In this document: piece by piece, positions 58,999-64,000 of the stretch | Layout of the letters: the number at the start of each line of letters is the position of its first letter | Position numbering within the stretch: position 1 is the stretch's first letter | From: Diploscapter coronatus | Taxonomy: Eukaryota; Nematoda; Chromadorea; Rhabditida; Rhabditidae | Assembly (NCBI GenBank): GCA_964036155.1 | Contig: OZ038423.1 | Span: 79,189,249-79,253,248 of the forward strand | Direction: 5' to 3' | Length of the DNA stretch: 64,000 nucleotides | Translations under genes and position numbers: made by a program | The notes under the pieces: model-generated | The model's database searches: none | What the model was told of the DNA's origin: nothing | Seen by the model: only the letters and a program-made list of their open reading frames with translations

Positions 58999-60982
58999 AT
59001 GTCGAAGCTCCTTTCCACGCCCGGAGACGGCATTCTGAAAACCCATATTTCCTGGGAAGAAATCGAACAAGACGCTCAAAATGCATTGAAAACCAAGGCT
59101 ACATTCGGTCCGAACAAAACCGTTCGGAATCTGAGTTTGGGCAGAGGATTTACCTCTCGAATGGCGCTGATAGAGGCGGATTGGCAAAATGGGGAAGATC
59201 GATTACCGAAGGCCTTAATTGCCAAGGTATTTTAATATACTTAACATTTAAGGGAATTCAACATACTTCACCAAACTCGATTTGCAAAAATAAGTGTCAT
59301 ACTGAGAGAGTAAAAAGTTCTTTTTTTCTCTTAAAAAGATACTATTTTTTGTGGGTCCTAGTTTTGAGAAATCTGAATTTCATACATCCATTTATTTCAG
59401 ATTCCATCGGTGATGAATTTGCTGGATTTCAGCGAGTTAATGATCCAGAAAGGCAGAGACAAGTGGGATATCGACGATCGAATGCTCGAAATGTGTCAAA
59501 ATCTTTGCACTCAAGTGCATAATACCGAATGTCTGGCCTATGAAATCATCCAGAAGTATGCGAATGGGAAAATTAAGATTCCTCTCGTAAGCAACATTGA
59601 ATACTCTATATGTGGAGATCAGCTTTTAAACAGACTAAGAACATCAAATCTCACTTGTATATTTAAGATTAAGTTCAAATATATTTCAAATTGCAGGTTA
59701 TGGCGACGAAAAAATTCGACGAGCACAATACCCATAAGGGAAATTTGATGATGGAATACGTCGAATCTTGCGAGCTACAAGTCTATGATAACATTACTTT
59801 TGAAGATATGAAAGAAGTAAATTCAAATTTTAAAAAATAATAATAAAAATTCATTCAAATTTAAATTCAGCCCCTCAGAATGATAGCCGTTTTTCAAGTT
59901 ATTGGCACTAAATTAGATGAAGAAACGAAAGAGAAGCTTCCAATTAACCTATATTCGAATTTGTTTACTGAAATGTTCACTGATGAAGTATAATTTAAAT
60001 TCAATTCAATTCAAAACTATGTTTCAGAAAAGAAAACAGTTCCTCGACCAGTTCCGAAAATTCGACAGTGGGTCTATTCCTAAGGAGACTTTGGATAAAT
60101 TCTCCTATGTCTTCGAAAAAGAAATGGCTGAGGAAGGGGTCAAAAGAATTGACACCCTATCGGATATTTTCGGTATTTATTTAAATCTAGATATTACCAC
60201 CTCAAAAATAAATATCTCTATGGGTGTGGTCTTTCTCTTCCTATTTCAACTCTTTTGAAAAGAGGGGAAAAAAGAATAGGCTCCGTTCATTAAATTATGC
60301 AGTATTGCATAGACCCATTAGTTAACTAAAGATAAACTAATAACTTCAAATTCAGGCGTTAGTAGGGTCCTATGTCACGGTGATATGTGGTCCACGAATT
60401 TACTCTGGAAGAAGGAAAATAATGGTCGTCATGAGCTAGCCGCTATAATTGATTGGCAGGTATTTAAGCGTACTCTGAGAAAATGTTATCATTAGAAATT
60501 TAGACTTCGCACTTCGGATGCCCCGCTGTAGACGTCTGTCGGTTTTTAATGGCATCTTTATCTGGGAAGGATCGAAGAAAATATAAAGACGAAGTTTTGA
60601 AGACCTTATATAAGTACCTCGAAGAAGAAATGGATGGAGCTGAACCTCCCTATACCTTTGCGCAGGTATTGCAATATATAAAAATAGAGCACGCCCCCAA
60701 AATATCGATTTTCTAGTTTGAAACGTGCTGCGATAACTTCATGGCTTTTGCGGGAATATTCATCGCTATCACAATCCAGTCATTATTTGAGAGCAATAAC
60801 AATTCAGACAGACCGGACAGAGAGGAGGTAGATGCCTAAATTTAAATTTGCCTAAGAACTAACATTAACCTAAATTATAAATTAAATTTTAGGTATTGGA
60901 AAGAATCCGTGAAAAGACTTTGGCTATGATAGAAGACGTTATCGAATACTACCAGAAATGTCACCCCGACGAAAAATTCTAG
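58999..60982 (+). CDS. CHK/DUF1679 kinase-like protein, copy 2
   Basis: Same nine-exon structure as the gene at 31956-34037, with all splice sites and the catalytic-loop block SRVLCHGDMWSTNLLW preserved and no frameshift or premature stop, so it looks functional. Exon 1 (76 codons) and exon 3 encode identical protein in both copies. Exon 2 (59401-59586) differs at about ten residues plus one extra Lys codon: LDFSELMIQKGRDKWDIDDR here versus LDFNELMAQKGRDWNIDDR. Exon 4 ends LFTEMFTDE versus LFGEMFTEE. The 3' UTR differs where copy 1 has AATAAA: copy 2 reads AATGATAAA. It shares about 540 bp of upstream sequence with copy 1, ending in the same acceptor-like TTTTAG before ATG. Stop 60980-60982. 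Confidence 0.88.
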
Positions 60983-61187
60983 ATTTTCTTTGGTAGCTTT
61001 TTGTTTGAATTGAATGATAAATTTACACATAGTTCATACAGTTGTATCAAATCATGATAGCACCCATTATAACTGAGATTTTTAAGAGTTTTTCTAAGAC
61101 TCGAATAACCCATATAGGGGGACTGCATTTGGACAAAAGTCCTTCTACCGGAATACGACCTATATGGGTAGATAGCCTCTTGCTCGC

Positions 61188-61461
61188 TAATCACAAAAGT
61201 GCGGGTATTAGGCCCCGTCCCGTTTTGTGAGTGGAGCTATGCTAATTTTAAGTTTGAAAATGGCATCCATCAGAAGGTACAAAGAAAACTTTTTCGCTAT
61301 AAAAGATTTTCAAATTAGCATAGCTCTGCCCACTTTTGGGAGCGGGGCCTTAACTTCTCGGTTTTGTGATTAGGACCCGTAGAGATGCCCACCTCTATGA
61401 TTAAATCACGATTTGTGAGACTTTCTGAAATGCGGGCAGTTGTTCGTGTCTTGCAAGTACT
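61188..61461 (-). repeat. Inverted repeat flanking duplicated block, right arm
   Basis: Reverse complement of 57738-58007. It starts CTAATCACAAAAGTGCGGG and ends through AAATCACGATTTGTGAGAC and TGTTCGTGTCTTGCAAG. Both inner and outer parts match the left arm. Confidence 0.8.
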
Positions 61462-63795
61462 TCTCTCTTAAAGTACAAATTTTTCGACTTTATCTCTGGT
61501 TAACCTACTATACTTTGCTGAGCGTCGCTTGCCGTTTTAGAGAAAAAAATTTATTGCTTTACGAAATTTTCCGAGCATATTTTTGAGAGCTCCTTGAAAA
61601 GTTTGAATATACCAGCTCCACTGTTATACGCTCATTAGTTAATTCAGATCTCGAACTAGCTAACGTGCATATAACGGTAGGTTTGAAATTTGCTAGTTAA
61701 TTTTCAAGAAACTCTCATAGAATCTCACTGCTGAATTCCATGCAAATCGAGAAAATTTGTTCTGATCCTATGAAATTTCAGGTAAAATATCTGTTTAAAT
61801 AGCGCTTTCAGGTTCGTCCAGCCATTCCTGAAGATATTTTCAAATCTCTTAACTCACCTTGCATATTCATTGCCTGAACTCGCAAAACTCCTTATTTGTT
61901 GTTCACGTGAACATAAGCTGAGTATGAACTCGTCCTTATTCTATCATCGATTGAAAAGTGGCTTACTTCAATCTTCTCACCTTATAAATTGAGCAACTTG
62001 AACTTTCTACATCTTTTCTTGTCTCAACTTTTCATGATCTTTTCTGTATTCCCCACTTTCCTTGTTAACTCTGGAAGTGCGCCCACTTGGACAAAACCTA
62101 AATCGCTACTGACTCCGTCATTCTTCCCAGCCAATTCGTCTGTTTTCTCGATTTTCAGATTTCTAATTCATTTTAATTTCAGATACCACATCTCAGCTGA
62201 AAATGTCTATCTAAATTAGACATCCTGACTGCCTAAATCGGTCCATTTCGATGAACTTGAACTTTAAAGTCGTGAAAGTTTGCAAATATTTCAAATAGAG
62301 GTATGTTATTTATCCACTTAAGTTAGCTTGGAAGGAATAGTTTGGCATTTCAGAAGCAAGGACGTTAAATTGTAGAAGAATTGAGAAAACTCAATATGAT
62401 CAGCTTGTAGACTAAAGTCTGACCCGATGAAGCAGATCAACAATGAAGATTCAAATGTAATTCACAACTTCAAAAAATAAAATGGTATTATCTTATTATT
62501 TTCAAACTTATTAATTCCATAAAATTTTAGGTATTTCAAGGACTTGGTTTATTCGAATCGACAAACACAATACGATCCCAACTATCGAAAAGTTCTCAAT
62601 TCTAAACTCTCAATCGTCGATTCGTATAATTTGTTCGGTTGTAATTCTGCCAAATTACTAGATAAGTCTCTCTAAAAAGAAAACTTTATTCAAAGAATAG
62701 CTTCCACTTCGAGTGACACCAAGGGCAAACTACTTGCTTGTCATATGACGATGAAGATATGCTGAATTCAGTGCCCCGGGAGATTTTGCTTAGAGTTCTA
62801 ACTCGAGCAAAAACTTCTACAAACTCGTTGAGCAACTCCGAGAATATTCTGAAAGCTTGTTGAGGAAATCCAAGCTAAAAATCAATAAGGAAAGCCGAAA
62901 TCAATGTCGGATCTTCGACATTTGAAATTGACGTTGAAAAGAAATATCAACGAGTTGAAAAGAGTCAACTCAGAAGTGGAAGCGAACCGCACACCTCCTG
63001 CTTTTCTATCTTTTTTTCGTTTCTCTGGCAGTTAATTTTTTTGGGCCTTACGATAATCTCGTCCTGTTGTATATATACCTCCTTTTCAGTTTTTGGTTGT
63101 TCATTATTATAAGATTGCTTTTGCTCTTGAATAAAACCTTCTGAATATCTCCGTGTTTCCTTCCCTTGGTAACTTGGATTCTCTGCACGTGGTTGGGCAT
63201 TCGTTCTGCTCATTGTTTCTCTCTGCACGGTCCCCTCCGCATTTCTTTTTGACTCAACGTCGTAGGGCCAGAGGCTAGGCGACAAATCGAACCTCGACGG
63301 TTTACTCAATTCCTCTTCCACACCCGAATTCTTTCCCACTCAAGCGTCAATCTCTTCCTGTCTCCAAATCCCTAACTTAAACTGCTTTGCCCTTGCATAA
63401 ACATATTCAAACATAATATTGTTCGTCAGCGGCACCAATGTTAGCGTATTTTTCTTATTTTCTCTTCTCAGTCAACCTCTTTTTCACTGCCTGATTGCCG
63501 ATAAGGCATTTTCATGGAATCGATCCATTTAATTTCAGTTCAATACCTTTCAGAATTTGTTAAGTTTATTTGATCGTTCTGCCACTATTAATTTTCGTTC
63601 TTTCTAATTCGAAATATCAATGCAAAATGTTTAAATAAACATAAATTTTAATTTACAACCTCATTTGAAGGAACAGTCTATATAATCAATATGAAGCCTG
63701 ATCCTAATGGATTATGGTTCTTTATTCGTTTGAGCACGAATGCATGAAATATTTCATAAAATAATTTTAATTTATAGATTAAAAATAATTGAGAA
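61462..63795. other. Intergenic region before the HSP70 gene
   Basis: About 2.3 kb with no confident gene. A minus-strand open frame (62965-63337) is hydrophilic (Gln/Glu/Lys-rich), with an internal Met giving MSRTNAQPRAENPSYQGK, but has no recognised family. Upstream of it on the minus strand lies CTAACATTGGTGCCGCTGAC (63450-63431), which resembles an LTR end followed by a tRNA-primer site. These could be remains of an LTR retroelement. No heat-shock element (nGAAnnTTCn) is clear upstream of 63796. Confidence 0.35.
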
Positions 63796-64000
63796 ATGGT
63801 GTATATTGGTATCGATTTGGGCACGACATATTCGTGCGTTGCGATCATCGAAGATGGTCGACCTGTGGCGATTAAAAATGATAATGGTAGAATGAATAGC
63901 TTCCTCGAAAAGTTGCATGGTTTCACTTTGCTGCTTCGAAATGTTGCGTATTTTCTAGGAGAGATAGTTGTGTTCTAGTTTTAAATTATAAACCTTTCGA
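63796..64000 (+). CDS. HSP70 family chaperone, first exon (partial)
   Basis: MVYIGIDLGTTYSCVAIIED contains the phosphate-1 loop IGIDLGTTYS of the HSP70/actin ATPase fold, directly at the N-terminus as in cytosolic HSP70 (no signal or transit peptide). The frame continues GRPVAIKNDN and meets a donor AATG|GTAGAA at 63886/63887, where HSP70s continue with the NRTTPS segment; reading through gives unrelated sequence and a stop. The rest lies beyond the window. It cannot be told from one exon whether this is a constitutive or inducible gene, or a pseudogene. Confidence 0.75.

Larger units (their letters stand above)
58013..61083. repeat. Segmental duplication, copy 2 (deleted form)
   Basis: Same orientation as 29927-34139, with high identity including introns. 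About 1.07 kb corresponding to copy-1 bases 30338-31410 is missing, joined near a short shared GATCAG/GGTCAG-TTTT stretch. The block is bounded by the inverted repeats at 57738-58007 and 61188-61461. Confidence 0.9.

Overview
The window reads as nuclear DNA of a nematode, probably a rhabditid-like one. Genes are compact and multi-exonic with mostly 40-500 bp introns, coding islands sit in AT-rich DNA, and several start codons follow directly on splice-acceptor-like TTTCAG or TTTAG, as expected for spliced-leader addition. Many products look most like nematode proteins: ARR-1 arrestin, an innexin, a ZP/cuticlin-type protein, the DUF1679 kinase-like family, a beta-carbonic anhydrase and an ATGL-1-like lipase. 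I cannot name the species.

Layout: (1) 1-13 kb is a dense housekeeping block: DEAH-box helicase (minus, runs off the left edge), ribosomal protein L30, uridine-cytidine kinase, Erv1/ALR sulfhydryl oxidase, PDIA6-type disulfide isomerase (minus) and ribosomal protein S5. The PDI and rps-5 genes diverge from a shared upstream region, as do the helicase and rpl-30. (2) 13-21.5 kb holds a TRA2-type SR splicing factor (minus) with two apparent alternative first exons, then more than 4 kb without a recognisable gene. (3) 21.5-29 kb has beta-arrestin (arr-1) and a convergent SLC9B/NHA-type antiporter whose double-aspartate motif reads Glu-Gly. (4) 29.7-34 kb has an RS-rich orphan gene and a CHK/DUF1679 kinase-like gene. 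This segment is duplicated at 58.0-61.1 kb, where the second copy has lost about 1.07 kb and is flanked by inverted repeats. (5) 34-41 kb has EBAG9/RCAS1, with an opposite-strand gene inside its 3.2 kb intron, and an adipose-triglyceride-lipase-type patatin. (6) 43-51 kb has a ZP-domain cuticlin-like membrane protein, with a let-7-resembling hairpin in one intron, and an orphan acidic protein with two alternative starts. (7) 51-57 kb has an innexin and a beta-carbonic anhydrase. (8) 61-64 kb is mostly non-coding and ends in the first exon of an HSP70.

Small non-autonomous DNA-transposon-like elements recur, mostly in introns, in at least four families with terminal inverted repeats. Introns of the same gene often share a short motif that differs from gene to gene. 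The ER genes (Erv1-like oxidase, PDI, partial HSP70) and the membrane/cuticle genes are otherwise functionally unrelated neighbours; I see no operon with a clear shared pathway. Exon boundaries were inferred by eye from splice consensus, reading frame and remembered family conservation, with no transcript evidence.
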